From Ptiloglossa arizonensis (lineage: Eukaryota > Arthropoda > Insecta > Hymenoptera > Colletidae): a stretch of 64,000 nt of DNA. The notes below the pieces were generated by a model that was not told where the DNA came from, did not search any database, and was given only the letters and a program-made list of their open reading frames with translations. Shown here piece by piece: positions 49,701-61,064 of the stretch. A program made the translations under genes and the position numbers. How positions within the stretch are numbered: position 1 is the stretch's first letter; each line of letters starts with the position of its first letter. Location: positions 4,526,001 through 4,590,000 of the forward strand of contig NC_135055.1 in assembly GCF_051014685.1 (NCBI RefSeq). The letters run 5' to 3'.

Positions 49701-52071
49701 TTTCTCCGATTCTCCGTTTCTTTCTTCGTTTCTTCGTTTCTTTCTTCGTTACTCCGTTTCTTTCTTCGTTTCTCCGTTTCTTTCTTCGTTTTTCCGTTTC
49801 TTTCTTCGTTTCTCCGTTTCTTTCATCGTTTCTTCGTTTCTCCGTTTCTTTCTTCGTTTCTCCGTTTCTTTCATCGTTTCACCGTTTCTTTCTACGTTTC
49901 TCCGTTTCTTTGTTCGTTTCTCCGTTTCTTTGTTCGTTTCTCCGTTTCTTTCTTCGTTTCTTCGTTTCTTTCTTCGTTACTCCGTTTCTTTCTTCGTTTC
50001 TCCGTTTCTTTCATCGTTTCTCCGTTTCTCCGTTTATTTCTTCGCTTCTCCATTTATTTCTCCGTTTCTCCGTTACTTTCTTCGTTTCTCCGTTTCTTTG
50101 TTCGTTTCTCCGTTTCTTTGTTCGTTTCTCCGTTTCTTTCCTCATTTCTCCGTTTCTCTCCTCGTTTCTTCGTTTCTTTGTTCGTTTCTCGGTTTATTTC
50201 TTCGTTTCTCCATTTGTTTCTCCGATTCTCTGTTTCTTTCTTCGTTTCTTTCTTCGTTACTTCGTTTCTTTCTTCGTTTCTCCGGTTCTTTCTTCGTTTC
50301 TCCGTTTCTTTCTTCGTTTCTCCGTTTCTTTCTTCGTTTCTCCGTTTCTTTCTTCGTTTCTCCGTTTCTTTCTTCGTTTCTCCGTCTATTTCTTCGTTTC
50401 TCCATTTATTTCCCCGTATCTCTGTTTCTTTCTTCGTTTCTCCGTTTCTTTGTTCGTTTCTCCGTTTCATTCTTCGTATCTCCGTTTCTTTCTCCGTTTC
50501 TCCGTTTCTTTCTTCGTTTCCCGTTTCTTTCTTCGTTTCTCCGTTTCCTTCATCGTATCTCGGTTTCTTTGTTCGTTTCTCCGTTTATTTCTTCGTTTCT
50601 TTGTTCGTTTCTCCGTTTATTTCTTCGTTTCTTTGTTCGTTTCTCCGTTTCTATGTTCGTTTCTCAGTTTCTTTCTTCGTTTCTCCGTTTCTTTCTTCGT
50701 TTCTCCGTTTCTTTCTTCGTTTTTCCGCTTCTTTCTTCGTTTCTCCGTTTCTTTCTCCGTTTCTCGGTTTATTTCTTCGTTTCTCCATTTATTTCTTCGT
50801 TTCTCCGTTTCTTTCTTCGTTTCTCCGTTTCTTTCTTCGTTTCTCCGTTTCTTTGTTCGTTTCTCCGTTTATTTCTTCGTTTCTTTCTTCGTTTCTCCGT
50901 TTCTTTGTTCGTTTCTCCGTTTCTTTCTTCCTATCTTCGTTTCTTTCTTCGTTACTCCGTTTCTTTCTTCGTTTCTCCGTTTCTTTCTTCGTTTCTCAGT
51001 TTCTTTCTTCGTTTCTCCGTTTATTTCTTCGTTTCTCCATTTATTTCTCCGTTTCTCCGTTTCTTTCTTCGTTTCTTCGTTTCTTTCTTCGTTACTCAGT
51101 TTCTTTCTTCGTTTCTCCGTTTCTTTCTTCGTTTCTCCGTTTCTTTCCCCGATTCTCCATTTCTTTCTTCGTTTCTCCGTTTATTTCTTCGTTTCTCCAT
51201 TTATTTCTCCGTTTCTCCGTATCTTTGTTCGTTTCTCCGTTTCTTTGTTCGTTTCTCCGTTTCCTTCTTCGTTTCTCCGTTTCTTTCTTCGTTTCTGCGT
51301 TTCTTTGTTCGTTTCTCCGTTTCTTTCTTCGTATCTCCGTTTCTTTCTTCGTTTCTCCGTTTCTTTCTTCGTTTCTCCGTTTCTCTCTTCGTTTCTCCGT
51401 TTCTTTCTTCGTTTCTTTCTCCGTTTCTCCGTTTCTTTGTTCGTTTCTCCGTTTCTTTCTTCGTTTCTTTCTCCGTTTCTTCGTTTCTTTCTCCGTTTCT
51501 CCGTTTCTTTCTACGTTTCTCCGTTTCTTTGTTCGTTTCTCCTTTTCTTTGTTCGTTTCTCCGTTTCTTTGTTCGTTTCTCCATTTCTTTCTTTGTTTCT
51601 CCGTTTCATTCTTCGTTTCTTCGTTTATTTCTTCGTTTCTCCATTTCTTTCTCCGTTTCTCCGTTTGTTTCTTCGTTTCTCCGTTGCTTTCTTCGTTTCT
51701 CCGTTGCTTTCTTCGTTTCTCCGTTAATATATCCGTTCCTCCTATTCTTTCTTCGTTTCTCCGTTTCTTTCTTCGTTTCTCCGTTTCTTTCATCGTTTCT
51801 CCGTTTCTTTCTTCGTTTCTCCGTTTCATTCTTCGTTTCTCCGTTTATTTCTTCGTTTCTCCGTTTCATTCTTCGTTTCTGCGTTTCTTTGTTCGTTTTA
51901 CTGTTTCTTTCTTCGTTTCTCCGTTTCTTTCTCCGTTTCTCGGTTTATTTCTTCGTTTCTCAGGTTCTTTCTTCGTTTCTTCGTTTCTTTCTTCATTTCT
52001 CCGTTTCTTTCTTCGATTCTCCGTTTCTTCCTTCGTTTAATCGTTTCTCCGTTTCTCCGTTTCTCTGTCTC
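46764..52071. repeat. Satellite array A8, palindromic, 5.3 kb
   Basis: The left arm is 46,764-48,824, the core 48,825-49,215 and the right arm 49,216-52,071. Parts of the left arm recur in A9 at offset 8,377 (for example GAAGCAAGAAACGG at 47,768 and 56,145), while the right end recurs at offset 7,032. A8+S8 and A9+S9 are thus one duplicated unit whose array later changed length internally. Confidence 0.94.
48825..49215 (+). repeat. 8-bp core of array A8
   Basis: 8-bp units with the CCGAGCAGCGG marker at 48,990. The entry landmark AACAAAAAACGGTGAAACGG occurs twice, about 62 bp apart, a small tandem duplication at the 20-bp/8-bp transition. Confidence 0.83.
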
Positions 52072-52108
52072 GATTAAATGATTGTAATATTTATAATATC
52101 TATTATAA

Positions 52109-52790
52109 ATCATTTGATCTATAGTTAAATTAGACACTAGTACTATTTAATATATTTTTTATACTCTTTAGCCTCCAGAAGAATTTCATTTATACTATTT
52201 ACTATGTATAATAATTTACACAGAGTCGGAAATAAATCTAATTATTTATTTATAATAATTATTTTTTTTTCACTTATCTTAAAAATTGGGATGTACTCTT
52301 TAAATGTTCGATCCATTTCTTTAATTTATTCATTAAATTGAATTAATCTATTCTTTATAATAACTTTAATAAAATTAATAACCTGAATTATTATAGAACT
52401 CATATTAAAATTTAATAATGAAATTTATTTTATTTGCCTAATCAATGTAATTATTGCCCCTATCATTTGCTTAAACAAAAAAATCAATCATAATAATTAT
52501 AGGATATTCATTTGTTATACAAACATCTATTATAGATACTTTATTAATAATTAACAAAAATACATTTTCAACATATTACATTTTATATTCAATAATTTCT
52601 TTAATTTTAATTTTCATATTTAAAATAATAAAGATTAAGTCTTCATCCTTATTTAATATATTAACCTCTAATAAAAGAAAAACTATTTTATACTCAATAA
52701 TTATGATGTACACAAATTTCCCACCTATAGCACTCTTTATACTAAAATAAATCGTCCTAGAAACATTAATAAATTCAAGAATAAAATTTA
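52109..52790 (+). pseudogene. ND2: ND2 pseudogene, spacer type (S8)
   Basis: Carries the shared frameshift and stop and the same 10-bp 5' deletion as S1 and S2. AATAACCTGAATTATT replaces AATCCCTATAATTATT, a change otherwise found only in S9. Confidence 0.8.
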
Positions 52791-53804
52791 CCGTGGAAGG
52801 TTTAATTTTACATTTATTCGAAAGATGAAACATACAAAAGTTTGTACAAAGGTGTTTATTTATTTTATCGCACGGTAGGGAATATCATACAAATGGAAAT
52901 AGTTATCTCTAATGTCGGTAAATTGTACTTGTCGCGCCATCTATTTGTGGAAATTAGAACAATTCCTCGACAAACTTGAGCTTTTCTCCGCCAGGTGTTT
53001 TCACCCCTTAAGTGTAGTTTAACCCTTTCTCCAATAGATGGCAACCCATGTAATTACCACGTTACAGGGATTTGTAATTACGGGTTCAGAACATATTTGC
53101 ATACATACAAACTATAATTCCGATATGTAGAGAAATATTCATTTATTTTATCCCACGGCTTCTTCGATCGTATTTGTTCGATCTAACCAAATATTTCAAG
53201 AAATTGATGGCTTTTTATACCGAAACATTGTCAAAAATTGTTTAATCTACGGTCCAACGACGGTTGTTAATAATTATGATAAATGAATGACAAGATATTG
53301 CGAAGTCTGCGAAGGCGAACGGTTTCAGTGAATGTTTGTTCATTTCAGCGATTGTTATTAACATTTACGTATGTTCCCTATATTGATCGAACAATGTGCA
53401 TCTTATTTATGTATTGCAATTATTTAACAAACTTATCGAAATTGATTTTGATCGAGACTCCACGTTAAAACGTGTTTCGTAAAGTTTTAAAGCACGGAAA
53501 GTTACAATTGTTCATTAGATACATTAATTTAACATTTGTTTAATTCTTATAATTTACACAATACGCGTAGAAGTGGTATTTTTTACCCAAAAGTGCCAAA
53601 ATTCAATTAATCGCTTTTTCAGATAGAAAAATCACCGCGATATATACTTGTGTTATGCACTAAAAATGAATGATTCGCCTCTAGCACTTGATTTTGATCG
53701 AGCTTCAAAGTAAAGAGATGTTTCTTAAAGTTTTAAAACATGGAAAGTAATAATTGTCTATGAGATATATCAATTTAACATTTGATTAATACATGAAGAA
53801 TCGA
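52791..53804. other. Non-mitochondrial spacer DNA S8, internally deleted
   Basis: Contains the first direct-repeat copy and part of the middle segment, then jumps from ATATACTTGTG to TTATGCACTAAAAATGAATG in the second copy at about 53,652. Roughly 300 bp present in S7 are missing. No gene was seen. Confidence 0.7.
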
Positions 53805-53996
53805 AATTTTTGGTAAAATAAGTGAATAAAGAATAATTATTATAATTAAATAATTAGATTTATTTCCGACTCTGTGTACATTATTATATACAGTAAATGG
53901 TATAAATAAAATTCTTCTGGAGGCTAAAGAGAATAAAAAATATATTAAATATGTATTTAGAGTATTAGTGTATAATTTAACTATAGCTCAAATGAT
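53805..53996 (-). pseudogene. ND2: ND2 5' arm on the minus strand, left of A9
   Basis: Inverted partner of the fragment at 59,141. Shares CCGACTCTGTGTACATT and AAATGGTATAAATAAAATTC with the A10 arm. Confidence 0.75.
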
Positions 53997-54032
53997 TAAT
54001 AATAGAAATTATAACTATTATAATCCTTAAAT

Positions 54033-57000
54033 CGAAACGGAGAAACAGAGAAACGAAGGAAGAAACGGAGAAACGAAGAAACGAAGGAAGAAACGGAGAA
54101 ACGAACAAAGAAACGGAGAAACGAACAAAAAAACGGAGAAACGAACAAAGAAACGGAGATACGAACAGAGAAACGGAGAAACGAACAAAGAAACGGAGAA
54201 AGGAACAAAGAAACGGAGAAACGAACAAAGAAACGGAGAAACGAACAAAGAAACGGAGAAACCAAGAAAGAAACGGAGAAACGAACAAAGAAACGGAGAA
54301 ACGAACAAAGAAACGGAGAAACGAAGAAAGAAACGGAGAAACGAAGAAAGAAACGGCGAAACGGAGAAATAAATGGGGAAACGAAGAAAGAAATGGAGAA
54401 ACGAACAAAGAAACGGAGAAACGAAGAAAGAAACGGAGAAACGTAGAAATAACTGGAAAAACGAAGAAATAAACGGAGAAACGAAGAAAGAAGCGGAGAA
54501 ACGAACAAAGAAGCGGAGAAACGAGCAAAGAAACGGAGAAACGGAGAAATAAATGGTGAAACGAAGAAACAAACAGAGAAACGAACACAGACACGGACAG
54601 ACGAAGAAAGAGACGGAGAAACGGAGAAAGGAACAAGGAAACGGAGAAACGAAGAAAGAAACGGAGGAACGGAGAAATAAATGGAGAAACGATGAAATAA
54701 ACGGAGAAACGAAGAAAGGAACGGAGAAACGAACAAAGAAACGGAGAAACGATGAAAGAAACGGAGAGACGAACAAAGAAACAAAGAAACGAACAAAGAA
54801 ACGGAGAAACGAACAAAGAAATAGAGAAACGAACAAAGAAACGGAGAATCGAACAATGAAACGGAGAAACGAAAAAAGAAATAGAGAAACGAACAAAGAA
54901 ACGGAGAAACGAACAAAGAAACGGAGAAACGAACAAAGAAACGGAGAAACGAACAAAGAAACGGAGAAACGAAGAAAGAAACGGAGAAACGATAAAAGAA
55001 ACGGAGAAACGAAGAAAGAAACGAAGAAACCAAGAAAGAAACGGAGAAACGAACAAAGAAACGGAGAAACGAACAAAGAAACGGAGAAACGAAGAAAGAA
55101 ACGGAGAAACGAAGAAAGAAACGGCGAAACGGAGAAATGAATGGGGAAACGAAGAAAGAAATGGAGAAACGAACAAAGAAACGGAGAAACGAAGAAAGAA
55201 ACGGAGAAACGTAGAAATAACTGGAAAAACGAAGAAATAAACGGAGAAACGAAGAAAGGAGCGGAGAAACAAACAACGAAGCGGAGAAACGAGCAAAGAA
55301 ACGGAGAAGCGGAGAAATAAATGGAGAAACGAAGAAACAAACAGAGAAACGAACACAGACACGGACAAACGAAGAAAGAGACGGAGAAACGGAGAAAAGA
55401 ACAAGGAAACGGAGAAACGAAGAAAGAAACGGAGGAACGGAGAAATAAATGGAGAAACGAAGAAATAAACGGAGAAACGAAGAAAGGAACGGAGAAACGA
55501 AAAAAGAAACGGAGAAACGATGAAGGAAACGGAGAAACGAACAAAGAAACAAAGAAACTAACAAAGAAACGGAGAAACGAACAAAGAAATAGAGAAACGA
55601 ACAAAGAAACGGAGAATCGAACAAAGAAACGGAGAAACGAAAAAAGAAATAGAGAAACGAACAAAGAGACGGAGAATCGAACAAAGAAACGGAGAAACGA
55701 CGAAAAAACGGAGAACCGAACAAAGAAACGGAGAAACGAAGAAAGAAACGGAGAAATGGAGAAGTAAATGGAGGAACGAAGAAATAAACGGAGAAACGAA
55801 GAAAGGAACGGAGAAACGAACGAAGAAACGGAGAAACGGAGAAACGGACAAAGAAACGGAGAAAATGAGAAATAAATGGAGAAACCAACACATAAACGGA
55901 GAATCGAAGAAAGAAACGGAGAATCGGAGAAATAAATGGAGAAACGAAGAAAGAAACGGAGAAACGAACAAAGAAACGGAGAAACGAACAAAGAAACGGA
56001 GAAACGAGGAAAGAAACGGAGAAACGGAGAAATAAAAGGAGAAACGAAGAAATAAACGGAGAAACGAAGAAAGAAACGGAGAAACGAAGAAAGAAACGGA
56101 GAAACGAAGAATGAAACGGAGAAATGAAGAAAGAAACGGAGAAACGAAGCAAGAAACGGAGAAACGAAGAAAGAAACGGAGGAACGAAGAAAGAAACGGA
56201 GAAACGAAGAAAGAATCGGCGAAACGGAGAAATAAATGGGGAAACGAAGAAAGAAATGGAGAAACGAAGAAAGAAACGGAGAAACGAAGAAAGAAACGGA
56301 GAAACGTAGAAATAACTGGAAAAACGATGAAATAAACGGAGAAACGAAGAAAGGAGCGGAGAAACGAACAAAGAAGCGGAGAAACGAGCAAAGAAACGGA
56401 GAATCGAACAAAGAAACGGAGAAACGAAAAAAGAAATAGAGAAACGAACAAAGAAACGGAGAATCGAACAAAGAAACGGAGAAACGAACAAAGAAACGGA
56501 GAAACGACGAAAAAACGGAGAACCGAACAAAGAAACGGAGAAACGAAGAAAGAAACGGAGAGATGGAGAAGTAAATGGAGGAACGAAGAAATAAACGGTG
56601 AAACGAAGAAAGGAACGGAGAAGCGAACGAAGAAACGGAGAAACGGAGAAACGGACAAAGAAACGGAGAAAATGAGAAATAAATGGAGAAACCAACACAT
56701 AAACGGAGAATCGAAGAATGAAACGGAGAATCGGAGAAATAAATGGAGAAATGAAGAAATAAACGGAGAAAGGAACAAAGAAACGGAGAAACAAAGAAAG
56801 AAACGGAGAAACGAAGAAAGAAACGGAGAAACGAAGAAAGAAACGGGAAACGAAGAAAGAAACGGAGAAACGAAGAAAGAAACGGAGAAACGAAGAAAGA
56901 AACGGAGAAACGGAGAAAGAAACGGAGAAACGAAGAAAGAAACGCAGAAACGAACAAAGAAACGGAGAAACGAACAAAGATACGAAGACACGAAGAATGA

Positions 57001-59103
57001 AACGGAGAAACGAAGAAAGAAACGGAGAATCGGAGAAATAAATGGAGAAACGTACAAAAAACGGTGAAACGGACAAACAGAGAAACGGATAAACCGAGAA
57101 GCAGAGAAACGGAGAAACGGAGAAACGGAGAAACCGTGAAACGGAGAAACCGAGCAGCGGAGAAACGGAGAAACGGAGAAACCGAGAAACGGAGAAACGG
57201 AGAAACCGAGAAACGGAGAAACCGAGAAACGGAGAAACCGAGAATCGGAGAAACGGAGAAACCGAGAAACGGAGAAACCGAGAAACGGAGAAACCGTGAA
57301 ACGGAGAAACCGAGCAGCGGAGAAACGGAGAAACGGAGAAACCGAGAAACGGAGAAACGGAGAAACCGAGAAACGGAGAAACCGAGAAACGGAGAAACCG
57401 AGAATCGGAGAAACGGAGAAACCGAGAAACGGAGAAACCGAGAAACGGAGAAACCGAGAATCGGAGAAACCGAGAAACGGAGAATCCGTGGATCGGAGAA
57501 ACCGAGAAACCGAGAAACGGAGAAACCGAGAAACGGAGAAACGGGGAAACCGAGAAACGGAGAAACGTTTCTCCGTTACTTTGTTCGTTTCTCCGTTTCT
57601 TTCTTCGTTTCTCCGTTTCTTTCTTCGTTTCTGCATTCATTTCTCCGTTTCTCCGTTTCTTTCTTCGTTTCTCCGTTTCCTTCTTCGTTTCTCCGTTTCT
57701 TTCTTCGTTTCTCCGTTTGGTTCTTCGTTTCTCTATATATTTCTCCGTTTCTCCGTTTCTTTCTTCGTTTCTCCATTTCTTTGTTCGATTCTCCGTTTCT
57801 TTGTTCAATTCTCCGTTTCTTTCTTCGTTTCTCCGTTTCTTTGTTCGTTTCTCCGTTTCTATCTCCGTTTCTCGGTTTATTTCTTCGTTTCTCCATTTAT
57901 TTCTCCGATTCTCCGTTTCTTTCTTCGTTTCTCCGTTTCTTTGTTCGTTTTTCCGTTTCTTTCTTCGTTTCTCCGTTTCTTTGTTCGTTTCTCCGTTTCT
58001 TTCTTCCTATCTTCGTTTCTTTCTTCGTTACTCCGTTTCTTTCTTCGTTTCTCCGTTTCTTTCTTCGTTTCTCAGTTTCTTTCTTCGTTTCTCCGTTTAT
58101 TTCTTCGTTTCTCCATTTATTTCTCCGTTTCTCCGTTTCTTTCTTCGTTTCTTCGTTTCTTTCTTCGTTACTCCGTTTCTTTCTTCGTTTCTCCGTTTCT
58201 TTCTTCGTTTCTCCGTTTCTTTCCCCGATTCTCCGTTTCTTTCTTCGTTTCTCCGTTTATTTCTTCGTTTCTCCATTTATTTCTCCGTTTCTCCGTTTCT
58301 TTGTTCGTTTCTCCGTTTCTTTGTTCGTTTCTCCGTTTCTTTCTTCGTTTCTCCGTTTCTTTCATCGTTTTTTCGTTTCTTTCTTCGTTTCTCGGTTTAT
58401 TTCTTCGTTTCTCCATTTATTTCTCCGATTCTCGGTTTCTTTCTTCGTTTCTTCGTTCCTTTCTTCGTTACTCCGGTTCTTTCTTCGTTTCTCCATTTAT
58501 TTCTCCGTTTCTCCGTTTCTTTGTTCGTTTCTCCGTTTCTTTGTTCGTTTCTCCGTTTCTTTGTTCGTTTCTCCGTTTCTTTATTCGTTTCTCCGTTTCT
58601 TTCTTCGTTTCTGCGTTTCTTTGTTCGTTTCTCCGTTTCTTTCTTCGTACCTCCGTTTCTTTCTTCGTTTCTCCATTTCTTTCTCCGTTTCTCCGTTTGT
58701 TTCTTCGTTTCTCCGTTGCTTTCTTCGTTTCTCCGTTGCTTTCTTCGTTTCTCCGTTAATATATCCGTTTCTCCTATTCTTTCTTCGTTTCTACGTTTCT
58801 TTCTTCGTTTCTCCGTTTCTTTCATCGTTTCTCCGTTTCTTTCTTCGTTTCTCCGTTTCACTCTTCGTTTCTCCGTTTATTTCTTCGTTTCTCCGTTTCA
58901 TTGTTCGTTTATGCGTTTCTTTGTTCGTTTTACTGTTTCTTTCTTCGTTTCTCCGTTTCTTTCCCCGTTTCTCGGTTTATTTCTTCGTTTCTCAGGTTCT
59001 TTCTTCGTTTCTTCGTTTCTTTCTTCATTTCTCCGTTTCTTTCTTCGATTCTCCGTTTCTTCCTTCGTTTAATCGTTTCTCCGTTTCTCCGTTTCTCTGT
59101 CTC
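54033..59103. repeat. Satellite array A9, palindromic, 5.1 kb
   Basis: The left arm is 54,033-57,060, the core 57,061-57,566 and the right arm 57,567-59,103. The left arm, about 3 kb, is among the longest, and its minus strand is open for 1,270 codons purely because the repeat units lack stops. It contains an approximate internal duplication (CACAGACACGGACA variants at 54,585 and 55,353). Confidence 0.94.
57061..57566 (+). repeat. 8-bp core of array A9 with 160-bp higher-order repeat
   Basis: The longest core, about 506 bp. The CGAGCAGCGG marker recurs at 57,151 and 57,311, exactly 160 bp (twenty 8-bp units) apart, and the surrounding units match, so the core was extended by tandem duplication of a 160-bp block. 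Confidence 0.86.
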
Positions 59104-59140
59104 GATTAAATGATTGTAATATTTATAATATCTATTATAA

Positions 59141-59822
59141 ATCATTTGATCTATAGTTAAATTAGACACTAGTACTATTTAATATATTTTTTATACTCTT
59201 TAGCCTCCAGAAGAATTTTATTTATACTATTTACTATGTATAATAATTTACACAGAGTCGGAAATAAATCTAATTATTTATTTATAATAATTATTTTTTT
59301 TTCACTTATCTTAAAAATTGGGATGTACTCTTTAAATGTTCGATCCATTTCTTTAATTTATTCATTAAATTGAATTAATCTATTCTTTATAATAACTTTA
59401 ATAAAATTAATAACCTGAATTATTATAGAACTCATATTAAAATTTAATAATGAAATTTATTTTATTTGCCTAATCAATGTAATTATTGCCCCTATCATTT
59501 GCTTAAACAAAAAAATCAATCATAATAATTATAGGATATTCATTTGTTATACAAACATCTATTATAGATACTTTATTAATAATTAACAAAAATACATTTT
59601 CAACATATTTCATTTTATATTCAATAATTTCTTTAATTTTAATTTTCATATTTAAAATAATAAAGATTAAGTCTTCATCCTTATTTAATATATTAACCTC
59701 TAATAAAAGAAAAACTATTTTATACTCAATAATTATGATGTACACAAATTTCCCACCTATAGCACTCTTTATACTAAAATAAATCGTCCTAGAAACATTA
59801 ATAAATTCAAGAATAAAATTTA
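59141..59822 (+). pseudogene. ND2: ND2 pseudogene, spacer type (S9)
   Basis: Recent duplicate of 52,109-52,790. It differs by AACATATTTCATTTT against AACATATTACATTTT and a T for C in GAATTTTATT. Confidence 0.8.
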
Positions 59823-60836
59823 CCGTGGAAGGTTTAATTTTACATTTATTCGAAAGATGAAACATACAAAAGTTTGTACAAAGGTGTTTATTTATTTTAT
59901 CGCACGGTAGGGAATATCATACAAATGGAAATAGTTATCTCTAATGTCGGTAAATTGTACTTGTCGCGCCATCTATTTGTGGAAATTAGAACAATTCCTC
60001 GACAAACTTGAGCTTTTCTCCGCCAGGTGTTTTCACCCCTTAAGTGTAGTTTAACCCTTTCTCCAATAGATGGCAACCCATGTAATTACCACGTTACAGG
60101 GATTTGTAATTACGGGTTCAGAACATATTTGCATACATACAAACTATAATTCCGATATGTAGAGAAATATTCATTTATTTTATCCCACGGCTTCTTCGAT
60201 CGTATTTGTTCGATCTAACCAAATATTTCAAGAAATTGATGGCTTTTTATACCGAAACATTGTCAAAAATTGTTTAATCTACGGTCCAACGACGGTTGTT
60301 AATAATTATGATAAATGAATGACAAGATATTGCGAAGTCTGCGAAGGCGAACGGTTTCAGTGAATGTTTGTTCATTTCAGCGATTGTTATTAACATTTAC
60401 GCATGTTCCCTATATTGATCGAACAATGTGCATCTTATTTATGTATTGCAATTATTTAACAAACTTATCGAAATTGATTTTGATCGAGACTCCACGTTAA
60501 AACGTGTTTCGTAAAGTTTTAAAGCACGGAAAGTTACAATTGTTCATTAGATACATTAATTTAACATTTGTTTAATTCTTATAATTTACACAATACGCGT
60601 AGAAGTGGTATTTTTTACCCAAAAGTGCCAAAATTCAATTAATCGCTTTTTCAGGTAGAAAAATCACCGCGATATATACTTGTGTTATGCACTAAAAATG
60701 AATGATTCGCCTCTAGCACTTGATTTTGATCGAGCTTCAAAGTAAAGAGATGTTTCTTAAAGTTTTAAAACATGGAAAGTAATAATTGTCTATGAGATAT
60801 ATCAATTTAACATTTGATTAATACATGAAGAATCGA
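59823..60836. other. Non-mitochondrial spacer DNA S9, internally deleted
   Basis: Same internal deletion as S8, differing by a few substitutions (TTTACGCATG, TCAGGTAGAAA). No gene was recognised. Confidence 0.7.
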
Positions 60837-61028
60837 AATTTTTGGTAAAATAAGTGAATAAAGAATAATTATTATAATTAAATAATTAGATTTATTTCCG
60901 ACTCTGTGTACATTATTATATACAGTAAATGGTATAAATAAAATTCTTCTGGAGGCTAAAGAGATTAAAAAATATATTAAATATGTATTTAGAGTATTAG
61001 TGTATAATTTAACTATAGCTCAAATGAT
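60837..61028 (-). pseudogene. ND2: ND2 5' arm on the minus strand, left of A10
   Basis: Duplicate of the A9 arm with GAGATTAAAAAAT in place of GAGAATAAAAAAT. The right partner of A10 lies beyond the window. Confidence 0.75.
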
Positions 61029-61064
61029 TAATAATAGAAATTATAACTATTATAATCATTAAAT

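Larger units (their letters stand above)
51640..54230. repeat. Copy 1 of 7,032-bp-period tandem duplication
   Basis: The end of the A8 right arm, spacer S8 and the first 200 bp of A9 recur at 58,672-61,262. Six substitutions were counted across the 1,961-bp spacer. Confidence 0.9.

Noticed and set aside
53996..57808. Open frame of 1,270 codons and many others of 500-1,150 codons in the arrays
   Set aside because: Several frames of both strands are open at once because the repeat unit lacks stops, and the translations are 20-residue periodic low-complexity strings. No start context, splice signals or domain support a protein.
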